Shown here: positions 41,562-49,992 of the stretch, piece by piece
How positions within the stretch are numbered: position 1 is the stretch's first letter
Layout of the letters: the number at the start of each line of letters is the position of its first letter
Assembly: GCA_964242625.1 (NCBI GenBank)
Contig: CAXTAO010000001.1
Coordinates: 1 to 64,000, forward strand
Length of the DNA stretch: 64,000 bases
Origin: JASLDZ01 sp964242625
Lineage (GTDB): Bacteria; Pseudomonadota; Alphaproteobacteria; Caulobacterales; Caulobacteraceae
Direction of reading: 5' to 3'
Made by a program: the position numbers and the translations under genes
The notes under the pieces: generated by a model
What the model was told of the DNA's origin: nothing
Database searches by the model: none
The model's input: the letters and a program-made list of their open reading frames with translations, nothing else

Positions 41562-42878
41562 TCATTCCTTTGTGGGCGCGCGGGCGAGTTCGGCGTCGGC
41601 GGCGCGCACCAGCCGGGCTAGCCAGAGGAGCGCGACGAACAGGAGCGCCGTCGGCGCGAGCACGCCGGCGATCGCCGCGCGGCCGCCCAGGAGACTGAAG
41701 GCGCGCCCGGTGATGAACGATCCCAGGGTGCCGCCAAGGGCGGAGAACACCACGATCAGCCCCGTCATGCCCGCCTGCCGCTCCACGGGGAGGGCGCTCA
41801 GGACGGCCGAATTCAGCGTGGGGTAGATGGCGCTCATCAGGAGGCCGATTCCCGGCAGCACCAGCGCCTGGGGCGGCAGCTCGCGCCAGCTCGCGACCAA
41901 GGCGGCAGGGGCGTGGGCTGTGGCCAGGAGCGCCGCCACGAGGAGGCAGGCCATCCCCGCAACGCACGTCCCCAGCACGCGGAAGCGGGAGAAGCGCCGC
42001 AGGATTGCGCTTGCGCCCAGCCGGCCCAAGCAGAGCGAGCCGGCGTAGAGGCTGGTCAGCTGCACGCTGAGCTGGGGCGAGAGCTTCAGCACCTCGTTGT
42101 TGAAGGTGGGCATCCAGGTGCCGAGGCTCTGCTCGATAAGCACGTACAGGAAGGCGCAGGCCAGGAAGACTCCCACCATGGGCCGGAGCAGGAGCCGCAG
42201 CATGGCCGCGAACGCCCCCGCGCCCGTGGCTGGCGCGCTGCGGCCCGCCAGGGCGCGCTCGTCGAGCGGCGTCGCCGCCCATAGCGCGGCCACCGCCGCG
42301 GCGGCGACGGCGAGCACCCAATAGACGTCGAGCCAGCCGAACCCGGCGGTCGCGTCGTCGCGGATGAAGGCGCCGAACAACCAGTAGCCGCCCACCACCC
42401 CAAGCATGAACAGCCCTTCCACGAGGCTCGTCAGGCTGGCGTGCCGGTGCGGCTCGGGTTCGACCAGGCCGATGGCCCCGTACACCGCGACCTTGGCGAG
42501 GCCGAAGGTCGCGCCGGTGACCGCAAAGGCGGCGGCGGTCATCCAGAAGCTGTGCAGGAGCGGCATGAGCGCGCACGCCGCCGCCAGCGCCAGGAGGCCG
42601 CCCACGAGCGCGCGCCGGTAGCCGATGCGGGGCAGGGACGACGCCAGGAGGAAGGACACGCCCGCGATCGAGAGGTCCTTGCACGCCTCCAGGAGGCTGG
42701 CCTGCGCCTTGCCCGCGCCGAAGCTGCGCACCGCCTGCAGGATCACGGTGCCGACGCTGTTGAGCAGCACGGCGTAGAGCACGTACGTCGCCACGAGCGC
42801 GAACACCACGCGGCGGCGGCTCGCGCCCAAGTCGCGGTGAGCCGAGGCGAGCGCGGGGGCGGCGGGCGAGGCGCTCAC
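41562..42878 (-). CDS. MFS sugar permease
   Basis: A 438-residue major-facilitator protein with about 12 membrane helices (for example VVFALVATYVLYAVLLNSV, ALVGGLLALAAACALMPLL and VGVFLACAFLYVLIEQSLG). The loop RIGYRRAL and the charged central loop match sugar and sugar-phosphate permeases. The start is GTG at 42878, inside a GTGA overlap with the upstream glycosidase gene, so translation is coupled. The context suggests uptake of maltose or another alpha-glucoside across the inner membrane. It is 50 bp from the LacI gene, in the same operon. Confidence 0.87.
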   Translation of the reverse strand: MSASPAAPALASAHRDLGASRRRVVFALVATYVLYAVLLNSVGTVILQAVRSFGAGKAQASLLEACKDLSIAGVSFLLASSLPRIGYRRALVGGLLALAAACALMPLLHSFWMTAAAFAVTGATFGLAKVAVYGAIGLVEPEPHRHASLTSLVEGLFMLGVVGGYWLFGAFIRDDATAGFGWLDVYWVLAVAAAAVAALWAATPLDERALAGRSAPATGAGAFAAMLRLLLRPMVGVFLACAFLYVLIEQSLGTWMPTFNNEVLKLSPQLSVQLTSLYAGSLCLGRLGASAILRRFSRFRVLGTCVAGMACLLVAALLATAHAPAALVASWRELPPQALVLPGIGLLMSAIYPTLNSAVLSALPVERQAGMTGLIVVFSALGGTLGSFITGRAFSLLGGRAAIAGVLAPTALLFVALLWLARLVRAADAELARAPTKE

Positions 42879-44905
42879 CGGGCCGCCGCGCCGGAGGTGG
42901 GGCGCAGCGCCAGGAACACCGTGCTCCACAGCTGGGCGGCGTTGGACTCGTCGGCGTCGCCGGCCGCGGCCCCGAAGGCCTGCACCCGAAAGCGCCCGCC
43001 CGCGTAGGCCCACGACCAGAGCTCGCTGGTGCGGGTGTCGCCCACCGCCTCCACCGCCGACCACAGCCGGGCGTGGGCGGCGCGCAGTTCGGCGCGGAGC
43101 GGGGCGGGGAGGTCGGTACGGGCGAGCTGGCGGTCGAGCCCCGCGATCAGCACCGCCTCCTGCCAGGCCCAGACCACCGCCCCGTGGTAGGCCGTGCGCC
43201 CGAACAGCTTGCGCACGTCGTCGGGCGCGTAGGCCGCGTCGGCCACCACGGGTCCCACGTCGGTCATCAGGCCCGCCGGGAACGGCCGCATGACGTTGGC
43301 GACCCTGCGCCCGAGCGCTTCGGGCGAAGGCGCGCCGAGCAGGAGGTCGAAGCCCACGTCGGAGTTGAGCACGGGAACGGGCCGGCCCGCGCCGTCCAGC
43401 GACAGGGCGTCGAAGCGCAGCGGGCCCTTGGGGAGGCTGGCGAGGGCCGGGGCGGCGTCCACCCCCTGTTCGCCGGCGAACCGGCTCACCGCCGCGCGCG
43501 CCGCCTCGGGCGCGAGGCTTACGGCGAAGAAGTCGGGCGCGCGGGTCCGCCAAACCTCCGCCTGTCGCGCGGCCGCCTCCGCAGAAGGCGCATTAGCCGC
43601 GCCGGCGAGCGCGCCCGAGCGCAGGAGGGACGCCGCGGCGTCCAGGGCGGCGGGGGCGAGCACGGCATTGACGTCGTAGGGGATGCGTCCGCCGCCCAGC
43701 CCCGTGTCGCTGTCGCGCCATTCGCCCACGGGCACGCCGGGCTTGAGCCGCAGGAGCGTGTCGGCGGAGGGTCGCTCGGCGAAGGGTCGCGTGGTCTCCA
43801 CCACGCGACGGAGATTGCGGGCGAGGAGGTCGGCGTAGCGCCGCCCGTCCGGCGTGCGTCGGTCGAGCAGCGCGCGCAGCCGCGCGGGCCCGAACCGCTC
43901 GGCGTAGGCGGAGAGGACGGGGGCCAGCATGTAGTCGCCGTCGATCATCTTGTAGTCGTAAACGGGGGTGTCGGACCGTCCACGGCCGGCCTTGAGGTTC
44001 TCCATCACGGCGAACTCGCCGATGGACTCCTCGTGCGCGACCTCGCCCGCGGGCGACAGCCGCGCGATCACCGCGCCCAGCCCCGCCTCCGCCTCCGCGG
44101 GCTTCAGCACCGGCATGAGAAGGCGCACCGACATCAGCGTGTCGCGCCCGAAGTAGGTGAGGAAGCGCCAGGAGCCGGCGAGGAGCTTCTCGCGGTAGCT
44201 CAGGAAGGCGAGCGAGCCGCGCGCGCGGGGGTCCGCGCCGGCGCCGGCCTCCAGGATTTCGCCGCCGTTCAACGGGGTGAGCGCGGGGTCGCCGGTGGCC
44301 GCGGTGATCCGCAGCCGCAGCGGGCCGCCGCGGCTGCGCCAGCTGGGCGCGTCGCCTTCGACGAGCGCGCCGTTCAGCGCCTCGATGGTCAGCCGGTAGC
44401 CGGGCGCGCCGTCCAGCCGGTCGCGCGCCCAGAGGAGTGCTGCGCCTTCGCGCACGGGCCGTGCGTCGAGCTCGGCGGGCGCGGTGTGCAGCGCTTCGAA
44501 GTCGCGCAGCACCCGCACGCTGCCCAGCACCACCCGTGCGAGCTTCAACGCCGGCGCGTCGACCTCCACCTCGGTGCTCACTCCCCGCAGCTCGCGGCCC
44601 CGCGCGTCGTGCAGCACGAGCGGGATGGGAGGCGACACCCTCCGCCAGCGCACGGGAGCGTCGGTCGGCGCGAACCAGGCCCCCGCGCCGCTGTTGCCCG
44701 CCGGGAAGGCCACGAGCACCCGCGGCGCCGTCCCGTCGCGCAGCACGACGTGGGCGGCGATCCCTCCCTGGCGGACGAGGCTGTTAAGGTTGCGGCCCTC
44801 GCGCACGTCGAGCCGCAGCGGCGCAGGAGACGCCGCGCGCGCCTCTCCCGCGAGCACCAGGGCGGCGAGGGCCAGGGCGGCGGGGAGCGGGCGGGCGCGG
44901 ATCAT
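42875..44905 (-). CDS. Exported six-hairpin glycosidase-like protein
   Basis: A 676-residue protein with a signal peptide (ALALAALVLAGEARA). The C-terminal 450 residues look like an (alpha/alpha)6 barrel of the amylo-glucosidase/trehalase superfamily: FLTYFGRDTLMSVRLLMPVL, GEVAHEESIGEFAVMENLK, YKMIDGDYMLAPV, GEWRDSDTGLGGGRIPYDVN and TAYHGAVVWAWQEAV. Acidic residues in these loops could be catalytic. I cannot place it in one GH family. The operon with an MFS permease, LacI and GH65 points to alpha-glucan breakdown. The GTGA overlap with the permease gene marks tight coupling. Confidence 0.75.
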   Translation of the reverse strand: MIRARPLPAALALAALVLAGEARAASPAPLRLDVREGRNLNSLVRQGGIAAHVVLRDGTAPRVLVAFPAGNSGAGAWFAPTDAPVRWRRVSPPIPLVLHDARGRELRGVSTEVEVDAPALKLARVVLGSVRVLRDFEALHTAPAELDARPVREGAALLWARDRLDGAPGYRLTIEALNGALVEGDAPSWRSRGGPLRLRITAATGDPALTPLNGGEILEAGAGADPRARGSLAFLSYREKLLAGSWRFLTYFGRDTLMSVRLLMPVLKPAEAEAGLGAVIARLSPAGEVAHEESIGEFAVMENLKAGRGRSDTPVYDYKMIDGDYMLAPVLSAYAERFGPARLRALLDRRTPDGRRYADLLARNLRRVVETTRPFAERPSADTLLRLKPGVPVGEWRDSDTGLGGGRIPYDVNAVLAPAALDAAASLLRSGALAGAANAPSAEAAARQAEVWRTRAPDFFAVSLAPEAARAAVSRFAGEQGVDAAPALASLPKGPLRFDALSLDGAGRPVPVLNSDVGFDLLLGAPSPEALGRRVANVMRPFPAGLMTDVGPVVADAAYAPDDVRKLFGRTAYHGAVVWAWQEAVLIAGLDRQLARTDLPAPLRAELRAAHARLWSAVEAVGDTRTSELWSWAYAGGRFRVQAFGAAAGDADESNAAQLWSTVFLALRPTSGAAAR

Positions 44906-44924
44906 GGGGCGGAAGACCTCGTCG

Positions 44925-45683
44925 TCACCGGCCGGAGGCCGGGCGTCCGTCCGTCGCGGGCGGGCGCAGGGTAAAGAAGGTGTTCAACGTCAGCCGGCCG
45001 CGGCGCGGGTCGTCGCTGAACCCGAAATCGGCGGCCACGTCGCCGGAGTGCAGAAGCGCGCCGCCGTAGGCGATCAGCCGGTTGAAGCGCCCCGCGTAGC
45101 CGCCGATCCGCTCGAACACCGGCGTGTCGCCGCCGACGTAGCCCTGCGGCGGCGCTTGCGCCACGTCCTGCGCCAGCGCCGCTTCGTAGGCCGCGCGCCG
45201 GTCAGGGGTGACGCGCTCGAACCCGGTCGAGCGGTGGCGATAGAACGACGTGCCGCTGCAGTCCCCGGGCGTGAGGTAGTGCAGGAGCGCCACGAGGCCG
45301 GGGTCGGCGGCGTCGGTGTGCGGGATGCGCTGGCGCAGCTCCAGCTCTTCGGGGCGGCGGGTAACCAGCGAGAAGTCGCAGGTCGCGCCGAGCAGCGTCC
45401 AGCCCTCCAGGCCGAAGGCGTCCAGGAGCACGGGGAGGAGCGCGTCGCGCAGGCCCCGTGCATAAGCCGTGGGCGCGCGCGCGCGCACGCCGGGGTAGGC
45501 CGCCACCGCAGGGGGGCCGAACGGCGCGGCGTGGGCGAGTTCCACCAGCGACGACGGATCGGCGAGCAGATCCTCAACGACCACGACCGGCGAGCCCTCC
45601 CGCCCGACGCGCTCCACGCGGATGCGACCTCCGGCCGTGGGCGGATCGCCAGGCCTCGTCGGCGCGCCTGTGACGGGGGTCAT
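44925..45683 (-). CDS. DUF6445-like / 2OG-oxygenase-like protein
   Basis: A 252-residue protein. The pattern VVVVEDLLADPSSLVELA at the start, CDFSLVTRRPEELELRQRIPHTD in the middle and LVALLHYLTPGDCSGTSFYRH recalls DUF6445 proteins, which look like degenerate double-stranded beta-helix oxygenases. HTD (His-x-Asp) and the later LLHSGDVA might be the iron ligands. Genes of this kind are often found beside TonB receptors and halogenases, as here; the role is unknown. It is the first gene of the minus-strand locus, 19 bp before the six-hairpin glycosidase gene. Confidence 0.72.
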   Translation of the reverse strand: MTPVTGAPTRPGDPPTAGGRIRVERVGREGSPVVVVEDLLADPSSLVELAHAAPFGPPAVAAYPGVRARAPTAYARGLRDALLPVLLDAFGLEGWTLLGATCDFSLVTRRPEELELRQRIPHTDAADPGLVALLHYLTPGDCSGTSFYRHRSTGFERVTPDRRAAYEAALAQDVAQAPPQGYVGGDTPVFERIGGYAGRFNRLIAYGGALLHSGDVAADFGFSDDPRRGRLTLNTFFTLRPPATDGRPASGR

Positions 45684-45720
45684 CCTAAGCTCTGCGTCCT
45701 GATGTCGCGATTAAGGCGAC

Positions 45721-45756
45721 TGGAAGCGGTTCCATAGTCCAGGTTAGACCGGTTCT
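45721..45756. promoter_or_regulatory. LacI-type operator before TonB receptor 2
   Basis: TGGAAGCGGTTCCA (45721-45734) is a near-perfect 14-bp palindrome of the LacI type, matching TGGAACCGGGTTCA at 40477. A weaker palindrome, AGACCGGTTCT, lies at 45746-45756. Both are in the 125-bp gap between the DUF6445-like gene and the receptor, so binding would affect both directions. Confidence 0.6.
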
Positions 45757-45808
45757 CGGGCGCCGCAAGGCCGAATGGCGAAGCGCATCGGGCCCCAAGG
45801 GAGAGACC

Positions 45809-48430
45809 ATGAAGCGGTATTGGCTGCACTCGACGTCCGCCGGCGCGCTCGCCGCCTGTGCGGCGCTGGCCGCCACGACGGCGCACGCCCAGCAGGGCGC
45901 GCCCGCGGCCCAGGCCCCGGTGTCGCCCGACGCGCCGGTCGCCACCGCCGTCGGCGCCACCCCGCCCGAGACGACCACCGACACCGTGGTCGTCACCGGC
46001 TCGACCTCCAAGCGCACCATCCTCAACACGTCGGTGGCCATCACCAACGTGTCGCCCACCGACCTGGCGCAGCGCGCGCCCCGCAACACCGCCCAGGTGC
46101 TCGAGACCATCCCCGGCATCTTCGTCGAGGCGACCGCGGGTCCGATCTCCAACAATTATTCGGTGCGCGGCCTTCCCGGCGGCGGCACCCAGTTCGTGCG
46201 GCTGGAGGAGGACGGCCTCGTGCCGCTCTACGGCGGGCTGAACGACGACGAGACCTTCCAGTACGACCTCTCGGTCGACCACGTGGAGGCGATCCAGGGC
46301 GGCACCTCCGGCATCCTGGCGATCAACGGCGCGGGCGCCACCATCAACTTCATCTCGCGGCCGCTCAACTTCGACCACGAGGGCGGGCTGTTCCAGGTGC
46401 GGGGCACGACCTACGGCGAAGCTCGCGCCGACTTCTGGTATTCGGCCCCGATCAAGCAGCTGGGCGACGGCGTGGCCTATTCGCTGTCCGGCTACCTCGA
46501 CCAGACGCCCGGCGTGCGGTCCTCGCCGTTCGACTACCAGACCTACCGGATCAAGGCGCAGCTCGAGAAGCGCTTCAACGACGGTGGTTACGTGCGCGCG
46601 ACCTATCGCCGTTACGACGAGCACGACCCCTACTACGCCGACCAGCCATACTCGTACAACAATGGCCAGATCGGCGGCGTTCCGAGCCTGGACACGCAGT
46701 TCGGCAACATCATCGGCCAAGGCTTCGGCCACATCGTCGTGCCCGATAGCTGCGAGGCCAACGAGTGCACCCGCACCTTCAGCCTGGAGGACGGCGTCCA
46801 CATCACCGGCAACGTCTACCGGATCGACGCCGACAAGCCGCTGACTGACGATCTGCGCGCCTTCGCCCACGTGCGCTACACGCAGACCACCCTGGACTTC
46901 AACGGGGTGTTCGCCGGCAGCGGCACGGGCAACGCGGGCCTGACCTCGGCGATCAACTACCTCACCAACAACGCCAACTCGCCGATCCAGTCGCTGTTGG
47001 TGGCGGGGCTGAACGCCTTCCCGGGCACGACGCAGTTCGGCATCAAGAGCCTCACCAACGGCCAGGTCATCGCCGCCAGCGACACCGCAGGCCTGAACGG
47101 GCTGAACGGCAATGGCCTGTTGCAGCAGACGGTTCTGAACCACCAGCTCGTCAAGATCCGCGACTGGGGCAGCGACTTCGGCGTAAAGTACCACCTGCGC
47201 GGCGACATCTATGACAACAACCTGACCGTCGGCGGCATGGTCTATTCGCAGAGCATATCGGGCGACCAATCGGGCACCTCGACGGTTATCAACGACGTGG
47301 CCAACGGTTCCAACATCTACGACATCGTCGCGCTCAACAACTCGGGCGCGGTGTTGGGTACGCTCAGCAACAACGGCCTGATCGCCTATGGCGACTGGGG
47401 GCAGGGGATCACCGAGTCGGACCTCGACTCCGAGTCCTTCTACGTCAACGACGAACTCACGCTGTGGAACAAGCTGCACCTCGACTTCGGCTTGCGCTAC
47501 GAGCACGAGAAGACCACCGCGCGCACGGGCAACAGCCATGAGGAAGCGATCCCCGCCGGCATCGGCGGGCTGGTCCGCACCAACCCGAACGCCTTCGACG
47601 GCACCTACAGCACAACCGAAGGTTCGGAGGATCCGGTCAACTACACCTTCGGCGCCAACTACGTGTTCTCGCCGAAGCTGTCGGTGTATGCGCGCTACGC
47701 CAAGGCCTACCAGACCAACGGCGTGAATCCCGACCCGATCGGCATCACCCTCTACGAGGGCGGCGTCACCTTCTCCGACTACGGCCTGTTCGGAACCCTG
47801 CGCGGCTTCCGCACCGAGTTCGCCAACCAGTCGTTCGGCGGGGGCGTAGATCCCTCCAACCCCAACGTCAATGTCGGCTTCTTCGCCGACTCGAACACCA
47901 ACGGCGTGGACGTCGACGTCATCTACCGCCCGCAGTTCGACAACGAGTGGATCCGCCGCTTCAACATCCACGGCCAGCTCACCTATCAGGAGCCGGAGTT
48001 CTCCAGCGTCAGCACCGGCGTGATCCTGGCCAACGGTCAGAATATCTCGCAACAGGTCGTCGACTTCTACAACGGCAAGCGCCCAGGCCGCACGCCGCAG
48101 TGGCTCTACACGCTGACCCCGTCGTACGAGTTCCCCAACAACAAGGGGCAGGTGTACCTGCGTTGGCAGCACGTCGGCAGCGTGTTCGCCGACGCCGGCG
48201 ACGCGCTGGCGCTGCCGAGCTACGACGTGATCGGGATGGGCATGCTGTACGACATCACCAAGCGGCTCAACCTCAGCGTCAACGTCGAGAACGTCACCGA
48301 CGAACTCGGCATCACCGAGGGAAATCCGCGCCAGGGCTTCACTCAGTCGGTGGTCAACGGCTACTTCTACGGCCGCGGCATCGTGGGCACGAACGCGATC
48401 TTCCAGCTAACCTACAAGTTCGGTGGGTGA
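45809..48430 (+). CDS. TonB-dependent outer-membrane receptor 2
   Basis: An 873-residue receptor with a signal peptide (ACAALAATTAHAQ), a TonB-box region DTVVVTGSTSK (about 58-68), a plug (LETIPGIFVEATAGP, NYSVRGLPGGGTQFVRL, VEAIQGGTSGILAINGAGATINF) and a barrel ending in TNAIFQLTYKFGG. GGGAGAG precedes the ATG. The LacI-type operator upstream and the alpha-glucan genes around it suggest a maltodextrin-like ligand. It is the first gene of a plus-strand segment with the halogenase, separated from it by a hairpin. Confidence 0.93.
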   Translation: MKRYWLHSTSAGALAACAALAATTAHAQQGAPAAQAPVSPDAPVATAVGATPPETTTDTVVVTGSTSKRTILNTSVAITNVSPTDLAQRAPRNTAQVLETIPGIFVEATAGPISNNYSVRGLPGGGTQFVRLEEDGLVPLYGGLNDDETFQYDLSVDHVEAIQGGTSGILAINGAGATINFISRPLNFDHEGGLFQVRGTTYGEARADFWYSAPIKQLGDGVAYSLSGYLDQTPGVRSSPFDYQTYRIKAQLEKRFNDGGYVRATYRRYDEHDPYYADQPYSYNNGQIGGVPSLDTQFGNIIGQGFGHIVVPDSCEANECTRTFSLEDGVHITGNVYRIDADKPLTDDLRAFAHVRYTQTTLDFNGVFAGSGTGNAGLTSAINYLTNNANSPIQSLLVAGLNAFPGTTQFGIKSLTNGQVIAASDTAGLNGLNGNGLLQQTVLNHQLVKIRDWGSDFGVKYHLRGDIYDNNLTVGGMVYSQSISGDQSGTSTVINDVANGSNIYDIVALNNSGAVLGTLSNNGLIAYGDWGQGITESDLDSESFYVNDELTLWNKLHLDFGLRYEHEKTTARTGNSHEEAIPAGIGGLVRTNPNAFDGTYSTTEGSEDPVNYTFGANYVFSPKLSVYARYAKAYQTNGVNPDPIGITLYEGGVTFSDYGLFGTLRGFRTEFANQSFGGGVDPSNPNVNVGFFADSNTNGVDVDVIYRPQFDNEWIRRFNIHGQLTYQEPEFSSVSTGVILANGQNISQQVVDFYNGKRPGRTPQWLYTLTPSYEFPNNKGQVYLRWQHVGSVFADAGDALALPSYDVIGMGMLYDITKRLNLSVNVENVTDELGITEGNPRQGFTQSVVNGYFYGRGIVGTNAIFQLTYKFGG

Positions 48431-48440
48431 GGTCGCCGCC

Positions 48441-48470
48441 CGCCGCCCCCTCGCCGGGGGCGGCGTTCGG
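48441..48470 (+). terminator. Hairpin between TonB receptor 2 and the halogenase
   Basis: CGCCGCCCCC (48441-48450) pairs perfectly with GGGGGCGGCG (48456-48465) around TCGCC, and TTCGG follows. The halogenase ATG is 21 bases further on, so this may attenuate rather than fully stop transcription. Confidence 0.6.
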
Positions 48471-48485
48471 CGCTAGGGCGCGGGC

Positions 48486-49991
48486 ATGAGCGACGCCCGC
48501 ATAGCTTCGGTGGTCATACTGGGCGGCGGCACCGCCGGTTGGATGACCGCCGCGGCGCTCTCCCGCGCGCTGCAGCCGCTGGGCTGCCGCATCACGCTGC
48601 TCGAGTCCGACGCGATCGGCACGGTGGGGGTGGGCGAGGCGACCATCCCCACCATCCACTGGTTCAACCAGCTGATCGGCCTGGACGAGGCCGAGTTCAT
48701 GCGGGAGACCCGGGCGAGCTACAAGCTCGGCATACGCTTCCGGGGCTGGACGGGGGAGGGGAGCGAATACTTCCACCCCTTCGGCGTGTTCGGGCCGCCG
48801 GGCGACGCCGCCATGTTTCCGCACCGGCTGATCCGCGGCTGGCGCGACGGCCTCGCGGACGATGCGCGCGACTATTCGCTGACGGCGCAGGCGGCGCTCC
48901 TCGGCCGCTTCGCCAAGCCGGGCGGGGGAAGCGGTGCGGGGGGCGCGAGGTCGTGGCGCTCGACCCTGGGCTACGCCTTCCACTTCGACGCGGGCCTCTA
49001 CGCGCGATACCTGCGCCGCATGGCCGAGGGGCGCGGCGTGCGGCGGCTGGAGGGCCGCGTCGCCGGGGTCGAGCGCGACGGCGAGACGGGCTTCCTCACC
49101 GCCCTGACCACCGAGGACGGCGCGCGGTTGGAGGGCGAGCTCTTCGTCGACTGCTCGGGCTTCCGCGGCCTCCTCATCGAGGAGACGCTGGGGGCGGGCT
49201 ACGAGGACTGGTCGCGCTGGCTGCCGTGCGACGGCGCGTGGGCCGCGCCCTGCGCCGCGGCGGGGCCGTTCACCCCCTACACCGGCGTGACGGCGGGGCG
49301 CGCGGGCTGGCGCTGGCGCATCCCGCTGCAGCATCGCGTGGGCAACGGCTACGTCTTCGCCAGCCGCTTCCAGGAGGTAGACGCTGCGCGCGACGATCTC
49401 GTGGCTGCGCTGGAGAGCCCGCCACTCGCCGAGCCGCGGCTGATCCGCTTCACCCCCGGCCGGCGACGTCGCAGCTGGGTGGGCAACGTGGTGGCGATCG
49501 GCCTGTCGTCCGGCTTCCTGGAGCCGCTCGAGTCGACCAGCATCCACCTGATCCAGAGCGGGATCGCCAAGCTCCTGTCCTTGTGGCCGAGCCGTGCGTG
49601 CGACCCGCTCCTGGCCGAGCAGTTCAACCGGGTGCTGGCGCGCGAGATGGAGGAAGTGCGCGACTTCCTGATCCTGCACTACCGCGAGACCCACGGCCGC
49701 GAGGAGCCGATGTGGCGCTGGTGCCGCGAGGTCGAGCCGCCCGACAGCCTGCGCTACCGGCTCGACCAGTTCCGCGGCTCGGGCCGCATCGTGCTCCAGC
49801 CCGAGGAGCTGTTCCGCGACGCGAGCTGGTTCGCGGTGATGACTGGCCAGGGCGTGCGGGCGCGCGACAACACGCCCATGATCGAGGGGGTGAGCGCGGC
49901 GGAGAACCTGCGCCAGCTCGCCCTCGTGCGCCAGGCGATCGCCGCCGAGGCGCGCGGCCTGCCGCCCGCGGTGCTGGGCGAGGCCGCCTAG
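48486..49991 (+). CDS. Flavin-dependent tryptophan-halogenase family protein
   Basis: A 501-residue protein. It has the FAD motif VVILGGGTAGWMTAAAL (9-25), a conserved K80 (RASYKLGIRFRG) matching the catalytic Lys of PrnA, the WxWxIP signature as WRWRIP (about 280) and the catalytic-region Glu in SSGFLEPLESTSIHL (about 347). Such enzymes need reduced FAD from a partner reductase; none is nearby. Family members beside TonB receptors in Caulobacterales halogenate indole-like compounds weakly, and their natural substrate is unsettled. It starts 21 bp after the receptor hairpin and converges on the glycosidase gene with one base between the stops. Confidence 0.9.
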   Translation: MSDARIASVVILGGGTAGWMTAAALSRALQPLGCRITLLESDAIGTVGVGEATIPTIHWFNQLIGLDEAEFMRETRASYKLGIRFRGWTGEGSEYFHPFGVFGPPGDAAMFPHRLIRGWRDGLADDARDYSLTAQAALLGRFAKPGGGSGAGGARSWRSTLGYAFHFDAGLYARYLRRMAEGRGVRRLEGRVAGVERDGETGFLTALTTEDGARLEGELFVDCSGFRGLLIEETLGAGYEDWSRWLPCDGAWAAPCAAAGPFTPYTGVTAGRAGWRWRIPLQHRVGNGYVFASRFQEVDAARDDLVAALESPPLAEPRLIRFTPGRRRRSWVGNVVAIGLSSGFLEPLESTSIHLIQSGIAKLLSLWPSRACDPLLAEQFNRVLAREMEEVRDFLILHYRETHGREEPMWRWCREVEPPDSLRYRLDQFRGSGRIVLQPEELFRDASWFAVMTGQGVRARDNTPMIEGVSAAENLRQLALVRQAIAAEARGLPPAVLGEAA

Positions 49992-49992
49992 C

